From Thermococcus aggregans (GTDB lineage Archaea > Methanobacteriota_B > Thermococci > Thermococcales > Thermococcaceae): 64,000 bases of DNA. Position numbers and translations under genes: made by a program. Location: the NCBI RefSeq assembly GCF_024022995.1, contig NZ_CP099582.1, forward strand, positions 124,001 through 188,000, given 5' to 3'. Below are positions 26,836 to 35,110 of the stretch, one piece after another (the stretch's first letter is position 1; each line of letters starts with the position of its first letter). The notes beneath the pieces were generated by a model, which worked only from the letters and a program-made list of their open reading frames with translations, had not been told where the DNA came from and made no database searches.

Positions 26836-27654
26836 TTAATCCTTGATAAACTCCAAGCCCAATTCCTCAGCCAAATCTCTCGCAAGCTGCTTTGTTTCTC
26901 CTTTGCTCCCCTTCCGGTCAACATAAATTGCATCAACTCTTCCTGAAGTTCTTTTTATGGCCTTAACGAGCATTTCCCTAGACAGAGGATGGGAGTATTT
27001 TGCAGCTATGTGAGAAAAAGCAATATCTGAATTCAATGCTGTTTTTGTTTGTTTGGGAGCATAATGGCCCCCACCAATCCCGACCGCTGTTTTGAACTTA
27101 CTTTTTTGATAATTCTCCAGCACATGTACAATTGTCTCTGCAACTATTTCCCCAGCTTTATCGTTCCTCCATTCCTCTTCACTGGAACCAATTTCTATAA
27201 AAAGAGAAGGCACTTCAAGCTCACTCGGACCGTGATGTGTTGCTTCGTAACATACTATCCAGTCTAGTGTATTTAACTCATATAACTTTAGAAGTGCAAG
27301 CTTCATTGCCCTAGGTTCCGCAATAGCCAAGCTCTCATCTCTTCCCCCATACATTGCCTTTCTCCAGTTTCCAGTTACGTGAGTAGTTAACGCTGGGAGC
27401 TTTTGCTGACTTGAATGCCTAGATGCAAAGATTATTATCTCTGGAGTTATGTTGAGCTGTTTTTCTATCTCTCTGTCCAAGTTATCGTAATATATCATTT
27501 CTCTATCTGTCGTTAGTAGAATAGCATCTTTCCAACGATAAACTTGATTCCCATCGAATTCCTTTTCCGTCTCCTTAAATCCAAAATATTCAATCAACTT
27601 ATGCTTAATGTTCATTGACGCTAGATCAACGCTGGTTGTCATTATAATCTTCAT
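26836..27654 (-). CDS. dtdA: D-aminoacyl-tRNA deacylase (DTD2/GEK1 type)
   Basis: A 272-residue archaeal/plant-type D-aminoacyl-tRNA deacylase, which frees tRNA from wrongly attached D-amino acids. Signature stretches are [49 protein letters not shown] and [13 protein letters not shown], holding the conserved His residues. The ATG at 27654 follows GGGGAT; TATA-like GATTTTTATG lies at about 27688-27698. It stands alone. Confidence 0.92.
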   Translation of the reverse strand: MKIIMTTSVDLASMNIKHKLIEYFGFKETEKEFDGNQVYRWKDAILLTTDREMIYYDNLDREIEKQLNITPEIIIFASRHSSQQKLPALTTHVTGNWRKAMYGGRDESLAIAEPRAMKLALLKLYELNTLDWIVCYEATHHGPSELEVPSLFIEIGSSEEEWRNDKAGEIVAETIVHVLENYQKSKFKTAVGIGGGHYAPKQTKTALNSDIAFSHIAAKYSHPLSREMLVKAIKRTSGRVDAIYVDRKGSKGETKQLARDLAEELGLEFIKD

Positions 27655-27952
27655 CCATTATCCCCTATGATACATTGAGTTTTAGCATAAAAATCTTAGC
27701 ATTCTGGATATCAAAAATCATCCAGCTCTACGATCTATGAGGTAATGCAAATCTTGTCCAGATGTCTAGAATTTGGCTAAAAATACACATATTTCCAGAA
27801 AATTTCAATTTTGGGCCAGTACGATCAAAAACTAATGATTTACGGGCAAGTAAAAGTTTATGACCGTAAAGTATATAACGGGACATAAATACAAAACAAA
27901 TACAGTAATGTATACTAAATTATTTGAATGTACAGAAAAGGAGATGTGAAAA
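27655..27952. other. Divergent promoter spacer (dtdA / TRAP operon)
   Basis: About 300 nt of AT-rich DNA. On the plus strand GTATATAA (27871-27878) is a good TATA box for the TRAP operon, with a leader of about 50 nt and the ribosome binding site GGAGATGTG. On the minus strand GATTTTTATG serves dtdA. No operator palindrome or RNA structure was recognised in the rest. Confidence 0.5.
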
Positions 27953-28942
27953 ATGAAGTGGAAAGCAATTGGTTTAATATTTGTTTTGGCCCTTGGTTTG
28001 ATTGTTTCGGGCTGTACACAAAAAGAGACACAAACTCAGACAACCCAAGCCCAAGAAATAACAATATATACCGGCGGAACCGGTGGAGTTTACTTCCCCC
28101 TCGGTTCCAAGTATGCCGAGATCTTGACTAAAAACGACGTCCCGGCTAAGGCCGTTACGAGCGGTGCAAGTGTAGCAAACGCAAAGGCAATTGGAGATGG
28201 AACCGCTCAGGCCGCAATTCTCCAGAACGATGTAGCTTACTATGCCCACAACGGTCTCTATATGTTTGAAGGGCAGACAATAAAAAACATTAGAGGAGTT
28301 GCCGCCCTCTATCCAGAAACAATCCAATTTATTGTTAGAGCAGACAGTGACATTAAGACACTTCAAGACTTGGCTGGGAAGAAAGTGGCTATTGGTGCCC
28401 CGGGAAGCGGAACTGCCGTTGCTGCAGAGCAAGTACTTAGGGCAGCTGGCGTATGGGACAGCATTGAGAAAGTCAACCAAGATTTCAATGAAGCTTCACA
28501 AAGCCTTAAGCTAGGCCAAGTTGACGCAGCCGTTATAGTATCTGGAATTCCAACACCATCGGTTAACCAAATAGCCGTGCAGACACCAGTTAGAGTTCTC
28601 CCAATTCCAGATGACATCCTTAACAAGCTCAAACAACAAGGTTACATATTCTATGTTAGACAGGTTGTTCCAAAAGGAACTTACAACGGGGTTGAAGAGG
28701 ACACTCCAACTCTAGCCGTTAAAGCAATGCTTGCCGTAAGTGCCGACCTTTCGGAAGATACGGTTTACAAGATGACCAAGATACTCTTCGAAAATGTGGA
28801 TCAACTTAGGGCAGTTCACCAGAAAGCCCAGCTCATAAGCCTAGAAACAGCCCTTGACGGTATGAGCATACCACTTCACCCCGGAGCCATAAAGTACTAC
28901 GAAGAGAAAGGCCTAAGCGTTCCAGAAGAACTTAAAGGGTGA
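27953..28942 (+). CDS. TAXI-family TRAP transporter substrate-binding lipoprotein
   Basis: A 329-residue extracytoplasmic binding protein. It has a lipoprotein-type leader with lipobox IVSGC (Cys21) and a Thr/Gln-rich linker. The mature part begins ITIYTGGTGGVYFPLGSKYAE, the TAXI signature. It would deliver substrate (glutamate or a dicarboxylate in characterised relatives) to the fused membrane protein two genes downstream. Its end overlaps a GTG that could start the next gene. Substrate not predictable. Confidence 0.9.
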   Translation: MKWKAIGLIFVLALGLIVSGCTQKETQTQTTQAQEITIYTGGTGGVYFPLGSKYAEILTKNDVPAKAVTSGASVANAKAIGDGTAQAAILQNDVAYYAHNGLYMFEGQTIKNIRGVAALYPETIQFIVRADSDIKTLQDLAGKKVAIGAPGSGTAVAAEQVLRAAGVWDSIEKVNQDFNEASQSLKLGQVDAAVIVSGIPTPSVNQIAVQTPVRVLPIPDDILNKLKQQGYIFYVRQVVPKGTYNGVEEDTPTLAVKAMLAVSADLSEDTVYKMTKILFENVDQLRAVHQKAQLISLETALDGMSIPLHPGAIKYYEEKGLSVPEELKG

Positions 28943-28947
28943 ATCTT

Positions 28948-29388
28948 TTGAGAAGGTTTCTTTTTTTGCTTCCTTTTCTTATAATACTTCTTTTTCCCGT
29001 GAATGTTCTTGTAATAAGTGATGGAGCTCACTCCTATGTGGGCCTTCTCGGTGAAAAGGAGATAAAGATTGCCTACATTCATAGTGTCCAAAGAAGTGAA
29101 ATCATAGAAGAGCTTAAAGTCAACAAAACAGGTCTTTATGTTATCGGGATGTGGTGGAAGGACTTCGGGGCTGGTCTACCAGAGGATATCCAGTACTCAG
29201 AAAATGGGTATTATGTTAAGAAAGTTAATATTCCCCTTGGAAAGAGTCTCAGCTTTTGGTTTATTCCTCTGAACCACGCAAAAATTAGCGTGAACGAAGA
29301 GGTTATATTATCTCCAACCAAAGAAACCCTTGTGAATTTTAATGTGAAGAAATGTCCACTTATACTTGCAATTGTGAGGAGGTGCTGA
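28948..29388 (+). CDS. DUF1850 protein of the TRAP operon
   Basis: A small exported or anchored protein with an N-terminal hydrophobic segment, then the DUF1850 pattern IKIAYIHSVQRSEIIEEL and GMWWKDFGAGLPED. DUF1850 genes typically sit between the TAXI binding protein and the fused permease, as here; function unknown. TTG at 28948 is chosen because GGGTGA, which overlaps the preceding stop, lies 5 nt before it. GTG 28939 would put that ribosome binding site inside the gene. Confidence 0.75.
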   Translation: MRRFLFLLPFLIILLFPVNVLVISDGAHSYVGLLGEKEIKIAYIHSVQRSEIIEELKVNKTGLYVIGMWWKDFGAGLPEDIQYSENGYYVKKVNIPLGKSLSFWFIPLNHAKISVNEEVILSPTKETLVNFNVKKCPLILAIVRRC

Positions 29389-29391
29389 TAT

Positions 29392-31692
29392 ATGGAAATC
29401 GAAGAAAAATTTGAAAAAGCAGAGGAAATCGTGCTAGAAAAAACAAGAACCCTTCCTCCAAAACTCGAGAATGTGATAAAGATAGCCGCAATTTTAATAG
29501 GCATCTACGAAATCCTCTTCATATTCAATTTCAACTACACTCTCTACGATCTCTTCTCAAAAATGGGAATAAGCATTGCTCCGCTAAAGATAACCTTCCA
29601 GACAAAGCAGGGAGAAGCCTTTGTACTGGCAATGATCCTCTTGATAACATACCTTCTCTATCCAATAAAGAAAAAGGAAGAATACCTCAAAAAAATCCCA
29701 TGGTATGACTATATCTTAGCAGTACTTGGAGTTATCTCTTCAATGTACCTGTTCTTTGTATATCAGAGATACGCCACATATGCGGAGGTATATATGATCG
29801 ATGTCGTTTTTGGCGTGATGGCGATAATACTAGTGCTGGAGGCAACAAGGAGAGTGCTTGGATGGGTTCTTCCACTTGTTGTAGTTGTGTTTTTGCTCTA
29901 TGGAATAAACAACATAGGTTTTAACTGGATCAGGTTTACCCAACAACTGTATTTTGATGAAGGAATTTTTGGGATACCATTCTTCGTCATGACAATTTAT
30001 GTCTTTGCTTTTGTGTTCTTTGGAGCATTTTTGCTAAAAATTGGAATAAGTGATTACATAACGGAATTCATGATATCCCTCTTTGGTTCCCGTCCAGGAG
30101 GACCAGCAAAATCTGCAGTTATCTCAAGTGGGCTAATGGGAACCGTAAGCGGCTCAAGCGTTGCCAACGTTTTAACTACAGGAACTTTCACGATACCCCT
30201 GATGAAAAAAGCTGGTTACCCTCCCGAGGTTGCAGGAGCCGTTGAACCTGTTGCCTCCACTGGCGGACAGCTAATGCCCCCTATAATGGGTGCAGCCGCT
30301 TTTATTATGGCCGAATTTCTTGGAATTCCCTATAATAAGTTAATCATAGCAGCCGTGCTGCCCGCTTTAGTTTATTATTCAGGCGTTTATCTGTTTATAG
30401 ACCTAGAAACAAAAAGACTTGGACTAAAAGGAATGCCAAGAGAGAAATTCCCACCTCTTAACTACTTCATCAGAAAACTCTACATACTGCTCCCAATAGC
30501 CGTTATTACAGTGGCACTAGTTTGGGGAATACCTCCGCACATATCTGCAATTTCTTCTCTAGGAATAGCAATCTGGGTTGCTTGGATATCAAAGGACAAC
30601 ATCAAAGGACATGAGGGCATTTACGTAGCTTCAGTAATAATGACCACAATCCTTATGTTCACAGGCAGAGAAATCGCATCACCTGTGACGATAATCCTTA
30701 TTCTGCTTGCATTATCTTTAATAGTATTATCTTTTTCAACCAGACTATTGGAGTTTAACGAAAAGTTGTACATAAGCTTGCTCTTTATTCTGTTTATAGC
30801 TCTAACGAAATACCTAGGGATGAGAAAAGAACAGATACTGCTGATGAGTGGTGTCATGGGGATAGTTTTCTCGCTAATAGTTGGTTACATCTCAAAAAGC
30901 GAGGACGGTAAAAAAATGTACTCAGCCACCTATGAATCTATGATTGATGCTGGAAAAACAAGCACAAGTGTAATGCTGGCAGCAGCAAGTGCTGGGCTCA
31001 TCCAAGGGGTGCTTACAATGACGGGATTAGTGACAAGTTTGGGATACAAGTTAATTGACCTAACAGCAGGAAACCTTTGGCTTTTACTCATGCTGACAAT
31101 GATATTCAGCTTAATCTTGGGAATGGGTGTGCCAACAACGGCAAATTATATCATAACATCTCTCGTGGCCGCCCCAGCAATATACAATGCGGTCTTAGGA
31201 CTACAGCCATATAGCTCTCCAGTTCCAGGGTTTACGACTCCAATAGCCCTCCTAGCTGCACACTTCTTTGTATTCTACTTTGGAATACTAGCCGATGTCA
31301 CGCCACCAGTAGCTTTAGCCTCCTATGCAGGCTCAGCTTTAGCGGGAGGGGACTTCTGGAAGACAGCAATGAATGCCGTAAAATATGCATTGGCAGGATA
31401 TATTGGACCCTACATATATTTCACCCATCCAGAGATGTTCTTAATAACCGTAGAAAATTGGACGGCAACAACAGTCCTTCAAGTACTTTACGACTTTGGG
31501 GCTACACTTTTGGTCATGTATCTCCTGGCAGTCTCACTCACCGGCTGGTTCCAGAAAAACCTTAGAAAAGAGATAAGAGCAGTTATTGGAGCAATAGGCA
31601 TTGCTGCAGCAAGCCTTCATGTAGTCCCGGTTGCAGTTGGAGTAATAGTTGCCATAGGGCTTAGGCTTTTTGGGAAAAAGCTCATGGGCTGA
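29392..31692 (+). CDS. TRAP transporter fused permease (4TM plus 12TM)
   Basis: A 766-residue polytopic membrane protein fusing the small DctQ-like and large DctM-like TRAP subunits, as is standard for TAXI systems. Features: a cytosolic N-terminus; several hydrophobic segments before residue 200; GLMGTVSGSSVANVLTTGTFTIPLMKKAGYPPEVAGAVEPVASTGGQLMPPIMGAAAF motifs cited here in shortened form as SGSSVANV and STGGQLMPPIMG; and GMGVPTTANYI in the second half. Import is driven by an ion gradient. Ribosome binding site GAGGTG precedes the ATG. Its stop overlaps the convergent pilin-like gene by 11 nt. Confidence 0.9.
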   Translation: MEIEEKFEKAEEIVLEKTRTLPPKLENVIKIAAILIGIYEILFIFNFNYTLYDLFSKMGISIAPLKITFQTKQGEAFVLAMILLITYLLYPIKKKEEYLKKIPWYDYILAVLGVISSMYLFFVYQRYATYAEVYMIDVVFGVMAIILVLEATRRVLGWVLPLVVVVFLLYGINNIGFNWIRFTQQLYFDEGIFGIPFFVMTIYVFAFVFFGAFLLKIGISDYITEFMISLFGSRPGGPAKSAVISSGLMGTVSGSSVANVLTTGTFTIPLMKKAGYPPEVAGAVEPVASTGGQLMPPIMGAAAFIMAEFLGIPYNKLIIAAVLPALVYYSGVYLFIDLETKRLGLKGMPREKFPPLNYFIRKLYILLPIAVITVALVWGIPPHISAISSLGIAIWVAWISKDNIKGHEGIYVASVIMTTILMFTGREIASPVTIILILLALSLIVLSFSTRLLEFNEKLYISLLFILFIALTKYLGMRKEQILLMSGVMGIVFSLIVGYISKSEDGKKMYSATYESMIDAGKTSTSVMLAAASAGLIQGVLTMTGLVTSLGYKLIDLTAGNLWLLLMLTMIFSLILGMGVPTTANYIITSLVAAPAIYNAVLGLQPYSSPVPGFTTPIALLAAHFFVFYFGILADVTPPVALASYAGSALAGGDFWKTAMNAVKYALAGYIGPYIYFTHPEMFLITVENWTATTVLQVLYDFGATLLVMYLLAVSLTGWFQKNLRKEIRAVIGAIGIAAASLHVVPVAVGVIVAIGLRLFGKKLMG

Positions 31693-31864
31693 CTTCTTCT
31701 TTTGTTTTTTGCAGTTCCTTAATTATTGATTGAGTCAGGTTTTGGATGTTCTGAGCGGCATTTAGGACGGTTTTTCTAACGAGCCGGACTACAATAAACA
31801 CTATAATGATGACAATGGCTATCATCATCAAGTACTCTATAGCCGCCTGGGCATTCCTCTTCAT
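31682..31864 (-). CDS. Class III signal peptide (type IV pilin-like) small protein
   Basis: A 60-residue protein beginning KRNAQAAIEYLMMIAIVIII, the archaeal class III signal peptide in which the peptidase cuts before QAAIEY and the hydrophobic stretch becomes the pilin core helix. The rest is a charged helix. It resembles a minimal pilin or an anchor subunit of a surface fibre. GGAGGATGA at the end of the upstream small gene is its ribosome binding site. Role unknown. Confidence 0.7.
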   Translation of the reverse strand: MKRNAQAAIEYLMMIAIVIIIVFIVVRLVRKTVLNAAQNIQNLTQSIIKELQKTKEEVSP

Positions 31865-31868
31865 TATT

Positions 31869-32018
31869 TCATCCTCCGAGAGCTTGGGCTATCTGCTTAG
31901 CAACGAAACCTGAAGCTATTATAAAGCCAATTGCAACTGCGGATGTTATTACCACAAATTCGATTATCTTGTCTAAAATATACATAAGTATTTTCTTTTC
32001 TTTTTCATGGAATTCCAT
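31869..32018 (-). CDS. 49-residue hydrophobic protein paired with the pilin-like gene
   Basis: A short gene reading MEFHEKEKKI at the N-terminus, then a charged start, one membrane helix (about residues 20-40) and the end QIAQALGG. GGTGGTGGTT stands just before the ATG, and TTTATTAA at about 32050-32060 can serve as TATA box. It ends 4 nt before the pilin-like gene and supplies its ribosome binding site, so the two are co-translated. It lacks a class III signal motif. Function unknown; possibly a partner subunit. Confidence 0.6.
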   Translation of the reverse strand: MEFHEKEKKILMYILDKIIEFVVITSAVAIGFIIASGFVAKQIAQALGG

Positions 32019-32076
32019 ACAACCACCACCTTTGAAATAATGAAATAAAGATTAATAAATCTTTAGTTGTGGGAAA

Positions 32077-33273
32077 TTAGTAAAGCATGACTTCGAAGCC
32101 GAGTTCACTCAACAGGTCAGCAAGTTCCTCACTGTCCACATAAGCTAAGAGATGATGATTTCCAAGAGTTCCATCAATAAAGTCTTTTGCCTCCTCGATT
32201 TTGAGCTTCATCTGCGTCCTGCACCTGTGTTCGCTCCTTTCTTGCTCTACCACCTCGACACCTGCCACCACAGCCTTTCTGCCCCTAATCTTCAAGAGTG
32301 ATGCCTTTCCTTTGGGAAGGCCTACAGCCACTCCAACACCTTTTCCACTTTCAAAGTGAGATCTAAGAATGTAGTCGCTTATTAAAGGTGCAGTACAATG
32401 AGCCAGTATTATATGACTTTCACCGTAGTCTGTTATATTACCCATAAAAGCGGGTTTGTCAAAGAATTTCTTTATCAGCATCATCCCCAGTAGAGAGTTT
32501 AGCTCTCCCTCACATGCAGCAGGAATTCCTTCAGCGTTGAGCATTGCCAAAGCTAAGCATGGGGTAGCTTTAAGTTTGTTCAGCATTTCAAAGCATCCTA
32601 TTGCAAATCCATCCAAATTGTAGTCTTCAATTATTTTCTTAAGGGCCACATATATCCTGCCCGCCTTTACAAGATCCTCCCTCTGGGGTTCCTTAATTTC
32701 CTTGGCTTTTGCGATTATTTCTTCGACAGCTTTCCATCCTTCAGCTTCCGTTGTTGAGTCGTAGTATTCATAGAACTTCTTCAGGCTTATGTGAACATAG
32801 GGAAGTTCAAACTTCTCGTTTATGAGCCATATAGACGTTCTTCCAATTAATCCCAGTCTAAGGTTTAGAAACTTCTCCAACATATCTCTCATATCTTCAT
32901 ACCCCAGAATAGCGGCTTTAAGCTCATCAAAGGTTTTCACCAGCGTCGCTGGAATCAACCTGTCTCTGAAATATTCTCTAAGCTCTATTGCCGCAGCAAT
33001 TGAGTTATTGAAGGGATCCCCAAAGAGAATTATTGGTTTTCTATAGTAAGCGAACTCTTTGAGAGGGTTCTCGGTGCCTCCGGTTAGGGGATACAAAACT
33101 ATAACGTCAACATCTTTGAAGTCTACTTCCCTCGTTTCTGACTTTGATGATACAAACACTCCTCCCTCAATTTCAAACTCATTGGCAAGCTTCATTAAAA
33201 ATTCGGAAGCTTTCTTCTCAAAGACTTTTGGATTTGCCAGTTCGCTAATTCCAAATGCTACTCCCACTTTCAT
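32077..33273 (-). CDS. L-fucose isomerase-like protein (first copy)
   Basis: A 398-residue protein resembling the L-fucose/L-arabinose isomerase fold family. Recognisable are GFAIGCFEML, TPCLALAMLNAEGIPAACEGELNSLLGMM and AHCTAPL. In the true enzymes Glu, Asp and His bind Mn2+; the ACEGE and HC motifs here may supply ligands, but substrate and reaction are not known. Start MKVGVAF at 33273 follows GGAGG by 7 nt. It is transcribed from a promoter back to back with the HARP gene. A longer relative lies at 41714-43198. Confidence 0.65.
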   Translation of the reverse strand: MKVGVAFGISELANPKVFEKKASEFLMKLANEFEIEGGVFVSSKSETREVDFKDVDVIVLYPLTGGTENPLKEFAYYRKPIILFGDPFNNSIAAAIELREYFRDRLIPATLVKTFDELKAAILGYEDMRDMLEKFLNLRLGLIGRTSIWLINEKFELPYVHISLKKFYEYYDSTTEAEGWKAVEEIIAKAKEIKEPQREDLVKAGRIYVALKKIIEDYNLDGFAIGCFEMLNKLKATPCLALAMLNAEGIPAACEGELNSLLGMMLIKKFFDKPAFMGNITDYGESHIILAHCTAPLISDYILRSHFESGKGVGVAVGLPKGKASLLKIRGRKAVVAGVEVVEQERSEHRCRTQMKLKIEEAKDFIDGTLGNHHLLAYVDSEELADLLSELGFEVMLY

Positions 33274-33307
33274 TTTACAACCTCCAACAAAGGTTAAGAA
33301 CACCGAA

Positions 33308-33330
33308 ATTTAAGGTTACCGTTTTAAAGC
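33308..33330. promoter_or_regulatory. Divergent TATA elements (fucose-isomerase-like / HARP)
   Basis: Minus-strand CCTTAAATTT (about 33308-33317) and plus-strand CGTTTTAAAG (about 33320-33329) face opposite ways, each about 25-30 nt from its expected start point. Confidence 0.5.
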
Positions 33331-33358
33331 CAATAGGCAATAATAAATTGTGATGAAA

Positions 33359-33946
33359 ATGATTCGCTTTGTACTTGACACGAGCATCTTTGTCAACCCC
33401 GATATTAGAAATAAGTTTGGAGAAAGCCCGACTGAAGCTATGAAAAAGTTCTTAGATTACGCGGAGAAGCTTTTTGGAAGGGTCGAGTTCTACGTTCCTC
33501 CTGGTATCTACAAAGAGATAACCCATTTTGTTGAACTCGAAGAGGTTTCTCCCGATATTGAGCTGTATATAGTCAAAAAACCTCCCAACGTGCACGACAT
33601 TAAAATACCGGCCTTTGTTGTTTATGAACTCATTGAAGATATCAGAAGAAGGATAGACAAAGGTCTTAGGGTTGCTGAAAAGGCCGTGAGAGAGAGTGTA
33701 ATAGACACACAGAACGTAGATGCAATAATCCAAAGACTAAGAAGAAACTATAGGAGGGCTCTAAGAGAGGGCATCGTTGACAGTAAAGAAGATTTTGAGC
33801 TCATTCTCCTAGCTAAGGAACTTGATGCCACAATTGTTTCTGCAGACATTGGAATTTTAACGTGGGCCCAAAAGATGGGAATCAAATGGATAGATGCGGC
33901 AAGATTCAAGGAAGTTCTGGACGAGCTCGTGGAAAAGATAAGGTAA
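33359..33946 (+). CDS. RNA-free ribonuclease P (HARP, PIN domain)
   Basis: A 195-residue PIN-domain protein of the UPF0278/'RNA ligase partner' family, now known as HARP (homolog of Aquifex RNase P). The PIN Asp is in FVLDTSIFVNP; further acidic residues are in DSKEDFELILLAKEL and VSADIGILTWA. A helical, basic insertion (residues about 90-140) is typical. HARPs cut 5' leaders from pre-tRNA. Archaea with HARP also keep the RNA-based RNase P, so its in vivo role is uncertain. GTG 33350 or ATG 33353 are alternative, near-leaderless starts. Confidence 0.85.
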   Translation: MIRFVLDTSIFVNPDIRNKFGESPTEAMKKFLDYAEKLFGRVEFYVPPGIYKEITHFVELEEVSPDIELYIVKKPPNVHDIKIPAFVVYELIEDIRRRIDKGLRVAEKAVRESVIDTQNVDAIIQRLRRNYRRALREGIVDSKEDFELILLAKELDATIVSADIGILTWAQKMGIKWIDAARFKEVLDELVEKIR

Positions 33947-34017
33947 AATTAGTTCAAAGATGCACTCTTCGAAGAAAAACTTATTATCCAAACTATCATT
34001 CTCTTCTTGGTGATTTC

Positions 34018-34800
34018 ATGAAGTTTGAAGAAAAACCCCTCATTGGGATGGTTCATCTCAAGCCTTTGCCAGGTTCATACCTCTACCAAGATAACTTTGA
34101 CGAGGTCATCGAACATGCACTAAGAGAAGCAAAAAAATTGGAAAAAGCAGGATTCGATGCCTTAATGATCGAAAACTTTAACGACGTACCTTTTCCAAAA
34201 ACTGTCGAGCCCATAACTGTTGCCTCCATGAGTATTGTTGCAAAAGCTATAAAGGAAGAAGTCTCTCTCCCACTTGGCATAAACGTCTTAAGAAATGATG
34301 CAATAGCGGCTTATTCTATAGCCTACACTGTTAAAGCAGATTTTATTAGAGTAAATGTTCTAAGCGGAGTTGCATATACTGACCAAGGAATAATCGAAGG
34401 GGCAGCACATCAACTGGCAAGGCTTAGAAAACTCCTTCCTTCGAAAATTAAGGTTTTTGCAGATGTCCATGTTAAGCATGCCTACCATTTTGGAGATTTT
34501 GAAGAGGCCTTGGGGGACACTGCTGAAAGGGGGCTGGCAGATGCCCTGATAATCAGTGGAAAAAGGACGGGCAGTGAAGTGGAATTAGAGAAACTAAAAC
34601 TTGCTAAAGAGCTTTCAAGCGTTCCCGTTTTAGTAGGTTCGGGAACAACTTATGAGAATCTTCCAAAACTGTGGAAATATGCAGATGGATTTATTATCGG
34701 GACATGGATCAAGAGAGATGGAAATGTCAAAAACGATATTGATCCAGAACGGGTGGAAAAAATCGTCAAACTAGCAGAGAAACTTCGAAAAAAGACATAG
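34018..34800 (+). CDS. BtpA/SgcQ family protein
   Basis: A 260-residue TIM-barrel-type protein. Family landmarks: PLIGMVHLKPLPGS at the N-terminus, MIENFNDVPF, GINVLRNDAIAAYSIA, FIRVNVLSGVAYTDQGIIEG and PVLVGSGTT near the phosphate-binding end. BtpA was named for photosystem I stability in cyanobacteria, and SgcQ relatives sit in sugar operons; the archaeal reaction is not known. The start at 34018 follows GGTGATTTC. The longer open frame beginning inside the HARP gene is not used. Confidence 0.85.
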   Translation: MKFEEKPLIGMVHLKPLPGSYLYQDNFDEVIEHALREAKKLEKAGFDALMIENFNDVPFPKTVEPITVASMSIVAKAIKEEVSLPLGINVLRNDAIAAYSIAYTVKADFIRVNVLSGVAYTDQGIIEGAAHQLARLRKLLPSKIKVFADVHVKHAYHFGDFEEALGDTAERGLADALIISGKRTGSEVELEKLKLAKELSSVPVLVGSGTTYENLPKLWKYADGFIIGTWIKRDGNVKNDIDPERVEKIVKLAEKLRKKT

Positions 34801-34914
34801 GAGTTAATTTCATCAAATATAGAATACAAGGAGCCATAATTAGCACCAGAGATATAAACGAACTGAAGCTTATATCTAAGAATGTGGAGAACAGAAGAGA
34901 CTCCAAAATCAAGT

Positions 34915-34992
34915 TGGTGCGGTGGCCGGGATTTGAACCCGGGTCACCGGCTTGGAAGGCCGGTGTCCTAGACCAGGCTAGACTACCACCGC
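34915..34992 (-). tRNA. tRNA-Gly (TCC)
   Basis: Acceptor GCGGTGG/CCACCGC, anticodon loop CTTCCAA giving TCC, T arm CCGGGTTCAAATCCCGG, discriminator A, encoded CCA. TATA box CTTTATAAATC on the minus strand at about 35019-35030. Confidence 0.95.
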
Positions 34993-35018
34993 ATGTGGCT
35001 GTTTTAACATGAGTTGGT

Positions 35019-35059
35019 TTGGATTTATAAAGTTTACGATGAGAGAAGGTTTTTAAATC
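35019..35059. promoter_or_regulatory. Back-to-back promoters of tRNA-Gly and the binding-protein gene
   Basis: Minus-strand TTTATAAATC (about 35019-35029) serves tRNA-Gly. Plus-strand TTTTTAAATC (about 35050-35059) serves the ABC binding protein at 35111. Confidence 0.55.
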
Positions 35060-35110
35060 TTCCTTAGAACACAGTTTTGAAAGAATAGAAACGAGTTTTA
35101 GGTGGTGGAT

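Noticed and set aside
33862-34017. An extended start of the BtpA-family gene inside the HARP gene
   Set aside because: GGTGATTTC-ATG at 34018 gives the conserved family N-terminus; the extension is out-of-frame HARP sequence.
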